Assembly: GCA_021018815.1 (NCBI GenBank)
Contig: JAITYX010000003.1
Coordinates: forward strand, 13,225,501-13,289,500
Origin: Talinum fruticosum
Lineage: Eukaryota > Streptophyta > Magnoliopsida > Caryophyllales > Talinaceae
Length of the DNA stretch: 64,000 nt
Direction of reading: 5' to 3'
A program made the position numbers and the translations under genes. This document shows positions 43,082-53,800 of this stretch, one piece after another. The notes under the pieces were generated by a model. The model had not been told where the DNA came from and did no database searches. It worked only from the letters and a program-made list of their open reading frames with translations. Numbering within the stretch: the first letter of the stretch is position 1; every line of letters begins with the position of its first letter.

Positions 43082-43561
43082 TGATGTGTAGTGAGGGCGG
43101 AAGCAACAGAAGGAGGAAAACCGCAAGAAAGGCTACCCGGCCAGAATGTGACCTGCAGGCGCAGTCTTGGGAGAATGGGTGAAAGGAGGGGCAAATGATG
43201 GAGTTTGGAGCTGAACTTTGGTATGGAGCTTCTCAACTTATCCAAGAAGCTCTTGTATCTTTTGGGATTTTTTTATTGCTGGGAACACCTTGATCAAAGG
43301 GCTGAAAGTCAGGGTTTTGGGCTGACTGTCCGGGATGATATCCTTTGTAAATATCGAAGGTGGGCTTGGAGGAATGCTTGGATGGAAGCGATTTTTGGAG
43401 GAAGGTAATTGGACTCGCTGGGCTGGAGGTGGACGAAATTTGGAGTGAAATGGATGAGCGGTTTGTGAGATATGGAAATGGAAAGTGCAAGGATAAAACC
43501 GAGGCTCTTTCTTGGATACAGACAATTGAGATTCAAAAGGGTGAGCAATCCAACTCGAGTA
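43082..43561 (-). repeat. 5' LTR-A of element C, downstream piece
   Basis: It ends CTACACATCA at 43082 next to the primer-binding site. It is cut at about 43561 against element E. The matching upstream piece is probably 46432-46710, with roughly 500 bp lost. Confidence 0.7.
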
Positions 43562-44360
43562 TATAAATAGGGGCTGGAATGAATGAGACCAAGGCTGGAC
43601 AGTAATGTGTTTGTGGGGAAATGGATTTGTGTGGATTTGCTCGGTGGGCGAGAATGTAGTGATTGGGAAGGCTCATTTCCACACCAAAAATTTCATCAAG
43701 GGATATAAGATAGGGGTTGTCCATAAACATCGGGTTTGCTCTCAAAATGGACTCACATAAATATTCCATGAAATCACCCAAGGGGCTGTCCACATGAGCT
43801 AGTATACGGCTGTCCACAAGAGCTAGCACACGGCTCATTTTCTCACCAAGAATTTCATCATTAATCATCAAAACAGAATGTTCAATGTAGCGTTCACAAT
43901 CTTGATCATTAGAACACATGTAGCTATTAGGAGTGCTTGACAACCCATATGGAATAACTAGCCAATCCAACAACCAATGTCTATCCAACAAGTAACAAGC
44001 ATCAAAAATCATGATCATGCTCCAAAATTTTCCAAGATGATTCTTATTACTACCAAAAAATTTAGGACACCAAAAATGTGATTGGAATCCTTTACCTTGC
44101 AAAAACCATTGGAAGCCAAGTGGATGTAGGATGACCGAAAGTTGGAGGCTCAAGGGTTCCACCATGTCAAAGCTAGCCTCATGCTCTTCTTGCTCATCTT
44201 GCTCCTCAAGCAACTCAACAAGCTTTGGAGGCAACTCAAAATCAATTGGTTGGCACACATCCTCCAGTTTGTTTTCAATACACTCATCAAACTTGGGAGA
44301 CAAGGCAAAGTGTGGTTCATTCTCCTCTTGCTCCTCATGGAGCTCTTCACATTCAACCAC
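43562..44360 (-). pseudogene. second ORF of element E (protease-tail / RT-core relic)
   Basis: Open for about 266 codons from MVECEELHEEQEENEPHF. The acidic N-terminal part has an insertion compared with LTR-B copies (CIENKLEDVCQP, PPKLVELLEEQDEQ). The protease tail reads DACYLLDRHWLLDW, and the RT-core relic VIPYGLSSTPNSY then SVLMINDEIL, so the FDD motif is NDE here. Downstream it diverges (RILAHVDSPLGDFMEYL). The last codons run into LTR sequence at 43561. Retention of an open frame after loss of catalytic residues is notable. Confidence 0.65.
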
Positions 44361-44486
44361 AATTAAACTCGGTTGTGGGGTTGGGAAATTTTGTGGTGGG
44401 AGGGAAAGACAATCACCAAATTTTGGTGAGGGGTTTTGGGGGTTGTTGTTGTGAGCAGGTGTGGGGTTTTGTGGAAGTAAAGGTGG

Positions 44487-45047
44487 CTAGACAGTAAGGG
44501 TTAAGGAGGGAGGTTGGTGATTTTTTTGGTGGCTTGATTTGGTGTTTTGAGGTGAAGGAAGTGGGGGCTGATTTGTAGGCTTCGGAGGGGAAATGTGGGG
44601 GCTGTTTTTGTGGTGTGTTGGGGAGTTTTGTGGAGGTGAGTGGGTCTGGACATTTGGGGTTTTGGAAGGAGAAAAATAGGAGGCTGAAAGTTTAGGGGAA
44701 AAGGAAGATGAACTCCCTTTGTTACCTTGTTTGCTCTCGGTGGGAGGAAGTTTGTAAGCAAATGGGCAAAATTTTCTTAGCAACTTTCCTCTCAACTTAC
44801 CTCATGTGTGCACCTTTGCTTTGCCTCTCTTCTTCCTTCTCAACTTGTATGTTGTCCACCAAGTGAGGGCATGATTCCTCAACTTAGATACAACAATCTC
44901 CATTTTCTCATGCTCTTCTAATCTCAAGTTGTCAAAGGCCTCTTCAACCTTGATAAGCCAACTAGAAAATAGTTCTTGTTGGCCATAAAACTTAGGCACC
45001 AAGAGATAGACCAACTCAAAATTAGATGGAGCCATTTCAGCACTCAA
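44487..45047 (-). pseudogene. gag of element E, one stop
   Basis: It starts at 45047 (MSAEMAPSNFELVYLLVPKF). The core matches the other gag copies (SSWLIKVEEAFDNLRLEEHE, SKLRNHALTWWTTYKLRRKK). A stop replaces the tryptophan before KLRGKLLRKFCPF (near 44800). The tail is rich in Pro, Ser and Thr to about 44487. Confidence 0.75.
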
Positions 45048-45225
45048 ATTCCAAATATCAAGTGATGTTCACGGTGGTGAAGGGAAAATGGGCAAAAAAA
45101 ATTTCGTGGTTTTTTGTGGATGGACGTGTTTGGGGTATTTGTGGGGCTGGCTATTTTTGGTTTTTTTTGGGTTTATGGGATAGATACAATCCACCAAGGA
45201 TCAGAACTTGCTCTGATACCAAAGT

Positions 45226-46431
45226 TGATGTATACTGGGAGCGGAAGCAAAAGAAGAAGAGAAAACCCGAAAAAGGCAACCGGACAGATTGGTGTCTGCG
45301 AGTGCGGTTCTGGGAAAAAGGGTGAAAGGAGGGGCAAATGGATGAATTTGGTGCTGACATTTGACAGGATGGTTCTTAACTGGGCCAAAAAGGTTGTGTA
45401 AAAATATGGGAATTTTTGGCGGTCGGGAAGGCCTTGCTCACAAAGCCGAAAGTCGGGGTTCTAGGCCGACTGTCCAGGATGAGTCTCTTTGTTTGATTCA
45501 AGGGTGGAGGGCGGAGTTCTTCTTGGATTGAGCTGAGATTTGGATAGAATGGACTCAACTCATGTATAATGATGTGGGTGAAATTTGGGCTGAAGGTGAT
45601 TTGTGGATTGGGAGATATGAGGGTGGAAAATCGCTGGATAGAACCGAGGTTCTGGCTCGGATACAAAAGCACCACCGAGTGAACCAAGGGGCACCTTCAA
45701 TTGGTCCGGATACAGAAACACCACCAGGGATTGAAAGACTCAAAGAACACCACCTAGATGCCAATCTAGGATACAACAATGAGAATTCAAGGGGCCGAGA
45801 AATCCATCTCGAAAGAGCAAAGCTCAAATTCATATATTCATCATCAAGTGTAATCTTTACATGGCTGAATTCATAAACTATTTATAGGAAATAAAACATG
45901 CTGAAAATTAATCAAAAGTAAAACATAATGTAAGGCCTAAAAGAAAGATTACAAAATCAATGGCCTAAGATGTATTTCCTTCCCCTTGTGCAAGAAAGCT
46001 TGTCATAGGTCTAACACATGGACTCTTCTACTAGAGATGATGCTTGTAGGTGCTTCTAGAATCATCCTTGAGCCTTGAATGTCCGGCCATTGACTCTTGA
46101 CCAAACATGAAACTTCCGGCCATAAAATTCAGCATGAACAAAATGTTCCTAAAATATCCTTTAGGCATTTTGGACCGCTTCTTGTGGATTATTTTGCTCC
46201 AACTCTTGAACAATAATTATTTATGTACCATAAGACATAAAAGATAATTCTTCACCATAAACCAAGCTCTAGTTCTTCATGTAAAGGTCAAACTAGATTA
46301 GGTGCAAAAATAATCTCCCCTTCGGTTTGAGCTCCTTTTGTAGCTTTGACATGAACTCATGGCTCTTGGCTTTTTGGTATGTGAGGAGATCATGAACAAG
46401 TATGTTGTAGCCCTTGGTCAATATCCATCAC
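45226..46431 (-). repeat. 5' LTR-A' of element E
   Basis: 1206 bp, starting TGATGGATATTGACC at 46431 and ending TATACATCA at 45226, followed on the minus strand by ACTTTGGTATCAGAGC. Its U3 type resembles the copy at 53801. Confidence 0.82.
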
Positions 46432-46710
46432 TTGGTTTGACATGGCCGGACTCATCTTGCTTTAACATGGAAGGATTAGGTGGCTAACTTTTATCTTCTA
46501 ATTTCCCTTCTTGACTCCATAGGTTGACATTTATTTATAAACGCAAGATCATAAGAAGATGATTTTCTAGCCTCTTATCCTCCGGGATCACCTTGCACCA
46601 TGCTAGTGAATTTAGGAATTTCAAGTATCTTTGGTTGATCCTCATGCACGTTTGTCTCTTCAAAGTAAATATCCTTCGGTTCAAATCTTAGGACTTTCCA
46701 CTCTCCATCA
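46432..46710 (-). repeat. LTR-A start fragment, probably rest of element C 5' LTR
   Basis: It starts TGATGGAGAGTGG at 46710 and matches the first about 280 bp of LTR-A. It abuts element E. Treating it as the upstream end of the 43082-43561 LTR explains both fragments. Confidence 0.65.
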
Positions 46711-48509
46711 GCAAGGACCCCGTGGCCCGATATGCACGACCACCTCCTTCCTCTCGGTCTAAACAATCCTTAGCCCAAAATTCATTTAAACCGAAGTGAT
46801 CACAATCACTTGTCAAACTTGGTTTCTAACCAAGATCTCAAATCACTTTATGATCGTAGAAGGCATGACACACGTGTCACCCTTCTAAATTCACTTTCTC
46901 AATCAGTTTCACTTCTTGTAGAACACATTTGAAGTTCGAAAGTATTTCTCAAGAATCATACACAAGCATCCTTTTGCGTAAACATTTGAGCTCTTTTCGT
47001 AACCAACTTTCAAGCATTATTTAGAAATAAATCACTTCACGTGTCAAGCATCTCTATACTGAAACTTAACATTTCAAGCTAACACATTTATTCAAGTATT
47101 CGCGCAAGTATCTCACATTTACTCGTATTCCTCCATGTTCTACTCAAGCATGAGTCTCCTATTTCCATATGAGTAGTTCTCGCCATATTTTGTTTTCAAT
47201 GCGACAATCAATCTACATGGAATATTATGATTTCCCTTTCCTCTTCTATATTCCAAAGTCCATTCCCCTTAACTTAATTTACTTTCAAATTGAATGAGTC
47301 TAAGAACTAGTACTTTTCCGAGTCACAATAACCATAAATAGATACCATCTAATTCAATGTTTTAACTTTTCACAATTCATTATCTTTACCTGAATTCCTT
47401 ATTTTATGTCTCTACTTTATACTCAACTTCTTTTACCCATGTTCAACTATATAACTCTTGATCTCACTTCGTCACTTAAGTTCCTCGCACTATGCTTATC
47501 TTCAACTTGATTTATTCTCAAGGCTTAGACATATTCTAAACTCAACTTAACCTTACCATTCCGAGCTCGTCATTTCCTGCCTTAACTCCCATTGTATGTT
47601 TCTTTCTTATTAATCGACTCTTTTTCGTCCATCCTTAGTTGTATAACTCTTAATCACTTTTCATCACTCAATTCTGGTTAGCTTCGCTTACCTTCAAGTC
47701 TAGTTCAATCTCACGGACTCGGGCACATCTCCAATTCAATTTAACCCAACCACTCGCTTTCTACTCTCGTTCCTTAATTGTGTACCAATCAATATAAACT
47801 TATATTCTCCTTTTCCCGCAACCCGTTATTTACCAATGTTAGCAGTTATCTTCCCCCCAACATCGTAAATTCAAGTAATATCTAAGCAATTCGCACCCGG
47901 ATCGTGGCTTCTTTGTCTTTAACCGCTAATTTAAACTCCGATAATATTCCTTGGACCTCCGCAATTAACTTTCTCACAATCTCTAATATCCTAATTCAGC
48001 CTTCACTCTTAATCGGATTATCTCAAGTTCTAATTCAGCCTAACTACTTCCTACGTTACAATCATTCCGTATTCCCAACAAACATTCAATATTCACAATA
48101 AAACAGTACATTCGATATTCACAAGAAATTCATTTGGGTTTCGAAACTAATAATAGTTTAGAGTATAAGACTACCCACCTCGATTCAGGGATTGGCGGTT
48201 TTCCGGTTTTCTAAGATTCGAGCTCCCGGTTCGGCTTCCTCCTTTTCTTCCTCTTCCCCGCTGCTAGCCCCTGTTTCACCGCCCTCCTCCGCGTCCGACG
48301 CCGTTGCCGGCCATTGTTCTCGCGCCCACCGGCTGCCTCCCTATCTTCCCTCGCGTTCGTGTCCCTTTCTGGCCTCGGTTTCGCCCACCTTCGCGCCTTA
48401 CCGTTTCCTCGCGCTCGCCGGCCGCTCGCTACCGCTCGCTGGTCTCCGGCCTCCCTTCCTCGCCTTCGCTCTCACTCGCCCTCTCGGTCTCGCTCTATCT
48501 CTCCCGCTC

Positions 48510-48550
<41 letters not shown>

Positions 48551-48867
48551 CCGGTTCGTTCGATCTCCCCCTCCCCTTCTTTCCTTTTTTCCTCCGATCT
48601 TCTCTTTCCCTTTTCGGTGGTTTCATTAGGTGCAGCCAAGCACTCGCTGCAAGACACTAATCCTCTCCATAATCTTTTTTATTTTATTTTTTTAAGCATA
48701 AGTCTCGCCTCGGGTTTCTATCTTTAATAGCGACGAAGGAGCAATTACCTTTATTAATTAAGTTTATAAACACACAAGCACATAACAATCACATAAAATA
48801 AATTACGTATAAATACCTAGCTTAATTTAACTATAAAATCAATCCACTCAAAATTCCGGGTCTCACA
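46711..48867 (-). repeat. probable long LTR of another gypsy element
   Basis: On the minus strand it starts TGTGAGACCCGGAATTTTG at 48867, right after a purine run (CGAAGGAGGGAAGAAA, 48868-48883) and a gypsy pol end. The LTR would run left up to about 2.16 kb to 46711. It is AT-rich with a GC-rich, serine/leucine-coding-looking block at 48190-48630 and a (TC)n tract. The left boundary is not seen clearly. No gene is supported in this stretch. Confidence 0.5.
48511..48545. repeat. (TC)n microsatellite
   Basis: About 17 uninterrupted TC/CT dinucleotides within the GC-rich part of the LTR. GAGA-type tracts are common in 5' leaders. Confidence 0.95.
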
Positions 48868-49005
48868 TTTCTTCCCTCCTTCGAAAAATTTTGTCCTTGA
48901 AATTTAGACACCTAATGTAACCGGAGCAGGGTATTTATCTCGTATCTCATGTTCTGGCTCCCATGTCACTTCAGCTAGCTTATGTCTATTAGAATGGTTT
49001 TTCTA
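48868..49005 (-). pseudogene. gypsy pol C-terminal fragment (chromovirus-like)
   Basis: The minus strand reads LAEVTWEPEHEIRDKYP and stops at 48904-48906, then continues in the same frame as noncoding with a purine tract. The TWE...E..RDKYP form is the post-integrase end of plant chromoviruses of the Tekay/Del type. Only about 45 codons remain. The clade is from memory of motif style. Confidence 0.65.
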
Positions 49006-49140
49006 CCGATGCGTAGTTGGCGACTCGATGGATCACGTCGATCCGAGTTATCGACCTTATTGGGGTTGATATGCGAAGTCCAACATTCTTCATCGCGGGT
49101 TTACACGGTAACTTCATAGCAATTCAGAATTCACAAAGGG
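49006..49140. other. unrecognised 135-bp segment between elements
   Basis: No repeat or coding match that I recognise. It is bounded by the pol fragment and an LTR-A. It may be a further piece of the chromovirus element. Confidence 0.3.
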
Positions 49141-50366
49141 TGATGTATAGTGGGAGCGGAAGCAAAAAGATAAGCAAAACCGTGAACAAGCGGACCCGGA
49201 CACAATAGGACCTGCAGGTGCGGTTCGGGGAAAAGGGTGAAAGGAGGGGAAAATGATGGAGTTTTTGGACGAAATTTGGTGGAGGGTTAGTTAGCTGGTC
49301 AGGGAAGGTCGGGGTAAATTTTGGGATTTTTTGGATAAAGGGAACACCTTGATCAACAAGCCAGAAGTTGACGAGTACCCGATCGGGCGTCCGGTCGACA
49401 CCCTTTGTTTGGATCGGAGGTGGAGGACGGAAGGCTTCTTGGTTGTGGTTGATTTTTGGAGGGATGGAAGTAGACTCACTGGAAGAATGATGGTTAAAAT
49501 TTGGGCTAAAATGGACAAATGGATTGAGAGATATGGTTCTATGAAGTGAGGAGATAGTTCCAAGGCTCAAGCTCGAATACGTAAACACCACCGGGGATTG
49601 GAAGGACTCAAAGAACACCACCAAGCTTGCCAAGGCTCGGATACAGCAATGAGGATTCAAGGGGTTGAGAAATCCATCTCAAAAAGAGTATAAAACTCAA
49701 GTTTATAAATTCATCAAAAGTTGTCCTTACATGAGCTATGCTTGCTGAATTTATAATGCCTCATAATGGCATTTTACAAAGCTGAAACAAAGCTAAAAAT
49801 TAAACTAAAATGATAATAAAAACTAATAAAATTCTTTCCCCTCCTCCAAGTTAAGCTAGAATGAATTCTAGCCAAGTATTTGCAAAATGGGGAACATGTG
49901 GTCATGGCTTGTTTTCCCCCTTCCCAAGCTTTCTTCAAACCATCTTCCATCATGGTGAATGCTTCTAGACTCTTCTTCACGTGGGCTTCATTGGATGTTT
50001 TCACTTCTGGCCGAAACTCATTGCAAGGAATTATGGATCGACCATAATTAAGCAATTATTTATGTATGTGCAATGGTCTTGAAATGGCAGCACTTGTAGC
50101 ATTTTACGGATGAACATTGCTTGGGCTCATCTAGCCTTAACATGGAAGGATTTAGGCGGCTAACTTGTATTACCTCTAATCTTGACTTCATAGGTAGATA
50201 TTTATTTATGAACAATCATAAAAAGATCACATCCTTAGCTTTTCTCTCTCCGGGATCAAAGATGAGTAAAACAAATTCAAACAACTTTGGTTGATTCCCG
50301 GGCATACTTGCACGTTCAAGATTGTCATCTTTCAGCTCAAAACTCGGGGCTGTCCACTTTCCATCA
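49141..50366 (-). repeat. 3' LTR-A of element I
   Basis: 1226 bp, TGATGGAAAGTGG at 50366 to TATACATCA at 49141. The polypurine run CTACAAGGGGAGAA is at 50367-50380. It abuts an internal region on its right. Confidence 0.88.
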
Positions 50367-51162
50367 TTCTCCCCTTGTAGGAAAGAATTTGCCCTCAAAT
50401 TCGCAAAAACAACATTTTCCGAGTGTGGAAAAAGTTTTGTCATCTTAGAGCTTGCATTGAGGTTGAAGATGAAACGCCCTTGTGTGTTTGGACAGCCGGC
50501 CAGTTGCATGGGTGTATCTTAGACATTCGGTTAGCATGGGTGCTCTTCTAGTATGCTCACGGTATAGGAATAGAGTTGATCACCCAAAATTCCATGATGA
50601 AGTATACAAAACCAAGTACTCTTGGGAAGAAAAACAACTTCCCTTGGTACACAAAAGAATTGCTCCTTTAGGACTCGCCGCAGTAACTATGCTCATCTTT
50701 AAGGGATGCTCCATAGTTTTGGACATGCCACAATGCTCGAACATTTCTTCTTTGTACAGCTCTAGTGTATCATCATGAGGTCTCCAAAGTTCTGGACATT
50801 TGGAACGGAAAGCATCCTTCATTGGTACCAAAAATTTTGATTCGATCCATGGGACCTCTTGCTTCTCCTCTCGGCCTTTTGCCCTCATTTCATCATCGCA
50901 ATCTGGTTGGTGGGAGGAGTGGCCTGCTGGGCTGGAAATCACATAGTGTTGCATGGTTTTTGTGGGAAAAAGTTAGGAGGAATTTTATTTGTAGAGGTGT
51001 GGGCAGTTTCGGTGGATAAAATTTAGAGAGATAAATTCCTCTATAAGACCATGGCTCAAGGAAAAGATTTTGGAGTAAAGGTGGTTTAAGTGGAGGGATA
51101 ATTATGGGGTTCACATCAGCCAAGGGAAGGCTTGCGGGTTCTTTTGTGGGTAGTGGAATGAG
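50367..51162 (-). pseudogene. element I internal fragment (relative of element H distal ORF)
   Basis: Near the LTR it codes VFANLRANSFLQGEND, the polyprotein-end motif. Further in it resembles the distal ORF of element H at nucleotide level (for example the CATGATGAAGTATACAAAACC region at 50592 and GGGTTCACATCAGCCAAGG at 51108, compare 29261). It is cut at about 51162 by the body of an LTR in the opposite orientation. Element I is therefore a second copy of the H-type family. Confidence 0.6.
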
Positions 51163-52016
51163 CTCTTGAATGACAAGCTTTCTTGCACAAGGGGTAGGAA
51201 ATACTTGGCTAGAATTAACTTTCATATTAGCCACATGTTCCCAAATTCGCTTGGACAAGGGGCTAACATATCTTAGGCCATTGATCTTGTAATCTTTCTT
51301 TTAGGCCTTAGATTATATTTTAGTTTTGATTATTTTTCAGCATGTTTTATTTCCTTATAAATAGCCTAGCATTCAGCCATGTAAAAGTTAGACTTGATGA
51401 ATATATGAACTTTGAGCTTTGCTCTTTTGAGATGGATTTCTCAACCCCTTAAATTCTCATTGCTGTATCCGAGCCTTGGCAAGCTTGGTGGTGTCCTTTG
51501 AGTCCTTACAATCCCCGGTGGTGTTTCTGTATCCGGATAGGTTGCAAGGTGCCCCTCGGTTCAGCTTGGTGGTGTTTACGTATCCAGGCCAGAATCCAGG
51601 AACTATCCAGCGACTTTATCATCCCATATCTCCCAATCCACAAATCCTTTCGTCCCCAAATTTCACCCACACCATCCTACACGGGTTGAGTCCAGTTCCA
51701 CCGAATTTCAGCTCAATCCAAGAAGTATCCCGTCCTCGGCACCAAAAACAAACAAAGGACCTCATCCTGGACAGCCGCCCAGCGTGACTTTCTGTTTGGC
51801 TTTGGTTCAAGGTGATCCCGACCTTGGATGCTTCCCATATTTTTACCAGACCTTCCTAACATCCCAAATAACCTTCCCTCCAATTTCTAGCCAAAACCAA
51901 GAATATTTGACCCTCCTTTCACCCTTTTCCCCAGCACCCGCACCTGCAGACCCTATTCTGTCCGGTTGCATTTTCTTGGGTTTTTCCTTCTTTGCTTCCG
52001 CTCCCACTACACATCA
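51163..52016 (+). repeat. LTR-A' downstream fragment
   Basis: It starts mid-LTR (CTTTCTTGCACAAGGGG) and ends CACTACACATCA at 52016. The hairpin domain lies at about 51466-51595, with hairpin 3 GCTTGG / CCAGGC. Confidence 0.8.
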
Positions 52017-52593
52017 ATAATGCCTCACATTGGCATTTTACAAGCTGAAACTAAGCTGGAAAATAAAGCAAAATGATAATGAAAACTAACATGATTCTTT
52101 CCCCTCCTCCAAGTTAAGCTAGGACAAATTTCAGCCAAGTATTTGATGGTTAGGGAACATGTGGCCTCGGTTAGTTTCCCCTTTGCCAAGCCTCCTTCAT
52201 TCTTCTAGAATGCTCTTCATGTGGGCTTCTTTGGATGCTCCCCTTAGGCGCCTAGGCAGGTTGTATTTGTCCTTGGACCGACCAGAATCAAATACAAATT
52301 ATTTATGTGCAAAGACACCTTACTTCACGTTTTGTCATGGCCAAAATGCACCTTGCTCTAACATGGAGGATTTTAGGTTTGCTAGCTGATTCTTCTTGGC
52401 TCTCCTTCTTGACTCTTAGGTAAATAATTATTTATGAACAATCATAAAAAGATCACACTCTTGGCTTTGCATCCTCCTCGGATCAAAAATGATTAAGACA
52501 AATTCAATCAACTTTGGTTGATTCCCCGGCATATTTGACCCTTTAAAATGAATAGCTTTCAGCTCAAAGTCTAGGGTGGTCCACTTTCCATCA
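52017..52593 (-). repeat. LTR-A upstream fragment
   Basis: It begins mid-LTR (ATAATGCCTCACATTGGC) and ends with the LTR start TGATGGAAAGTGG at 52593. It faces the previous fragment directly, so the + LTR probably inserted into this one and the left half was later lost. Confidence 0.78.
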
Positions 52594-53513
52594 CTTGGCC
52601 TAATAATCTGCTGTACTAACATGCTTGTTAGTGGACAATCATATTCACGAAAGTTGAGGGTTTTACCCGAATAATTTAGTCAAAAACAGACTGAAAATTT
52701 CATCTCGCAAAAGATGATATGGTGGATTCAAAAGCTTCCACTGGCATGCACATGGTGCCAAACAACCACTTGCCATGCTTGATGAGATTCCTCAAGCTTT
52801 TTAACTTTTGTCTTGGTCGAATGGGTCAAATGCAAGATTTTTACGTGATGTGTCCGTTACGGATATCACTCTCTCACCGAGTATGCCTGGACATTTCATC
52901 CAAACCCGTAAACTCCAATGTCGAAGTTCCAAAGAGACAATCACATCGAAGTTATCTGCAGAGAAGAAGGCCTCAAGGGTGTATACCTTCTAGGTGAGTC
53001 TTAGTTAGTGTAAATGCTAACTTTATTGAGCTTTTAGTAGATGTGCTAATTACTCTCTTATTTTTGTAGAGGTGTTGATCTAGAACGTCTTCATCAGGAG
53101 GCCTCGTTGGTGGTTCGAGAGTTCAAACGCATCCATTTGGCCAACAAACACCCTTCGGTTGTACATCTCGAGCAGGTACCTCTCGGCGTTCTTAACGGGG
53201 TGCACATCATCGGAGTGCTTCTAAAGTGGGGCCTAGCATTTTCAAGCCTAGTTATTCCGGTGCGGGGCCTAGCTTTTCCGAAGAATGCGTGGATATCCCG
53301 CCTCTTCAAGCACTTGATGGACATGGGAACCCAATTGACTTCCACCGAGCGTCTTATAGTCGGCCTTCTCGTGGAGCTTCTCAATCTTGGGACCATGAGA
53401 CTAGCTCTATGCATGGTGGTGGAGACGGTCGGTTTTCCACATGCATCTTGGAAGACTTTGGGAATTATATCTTTGATGATGCTTCTAATGGCGAAGATTA
53501 GTTGATCCATTAT
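52594..53513 (+). other. unrecognised region, possible degenerate spliced gene
   Basis: It is not LTR-like. A GT-AG interval (GTGAGT at 52994, TTTTTGTAG ending at 53069) with a T-rich 3' end could be an intron. Downstream a frame open to 53503 reads AHHRSASKVGPSIFKPSYSG, SEECVDIPPLQALDGHGN and ends NYIFDDASNGED; it is rich in Ser/Gly/His like the disordered tail of some transposases. An overlapping frame (LERLHQEASLVVREFKRIHL) is also open. I cannot name the family, and there are stops upstream. Confidence 0.3.
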
Positions 53514-53800
53514 AAGGTGCTTGTGTTGTTAATGGTTAATATTTTGTAAATTTCTTTGACTCTATGTAATGCAATGAGATGTAATGCAAAAGCTTGATTC
53601 TAAAAATGCTCTTTTAGTAATATGATGCAAAAAGTTCTTGAGAAAAATAACAAAGACAAGTTAAAAAAACAAAATGCACTAGTCCCTATTCCCCCAAAAA
53701 GAAATAATTAAAATGAAAATGAGAATTTGTAGGTGCATGGTCCGAAATAATATCTCTTGACCGAAAAAAGGCCAGGGGAGTAACAAATAATAGCCCAAGG
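53514..53800. other. AT-rich stretch, no feature seen
   Basis: No gene or repeat family recognised. It ends at the CAAGG target duplication of the next LTR. Confidence 0.4.

Larger units (their letters stand above)
43562..46431 (-). mobile_element. element E: gag-bearing LTR-A' element, 3' truncated
   Basis: 5' LTR 45226-46431, primer-binding site, gag and second ORF on the minus strand. It breaks at about 43561 inside the LTR of element C, so its 3' LTR is lost. The outer flank is CTTGG (46432-46436). It combines an LTR-A-type LTR with the gag and second ORF otherwise seen in LTR-B elements. Confidence 0.75.
32945..46710 (-). mobile_element. element C: autonomous-type gypsy, heavily interrupted
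   Basis: Minus strand. The 5' LTR-A is broken (43082-43561 and 46432-46710), followed by primer-binding site, leader and gag-protease (42985 to 32945). Insertions: element E in the LTR, the LTR-B element 35261-42403 in gag and a solo LTR-D 34119-35174 in gag. RT to integrase and the 3' LTR are absent; the element is cut at about 32945 against a copia LTR. Confidence 0.8.

Noticed and set aside
48192..48727. Serine/leucine/arginine-rich overlapping ORFs as a host gene
   Set aside because: They come from GC-rich, CT-repeat sequence in three frames at once with no domain, inside a probable LTR.
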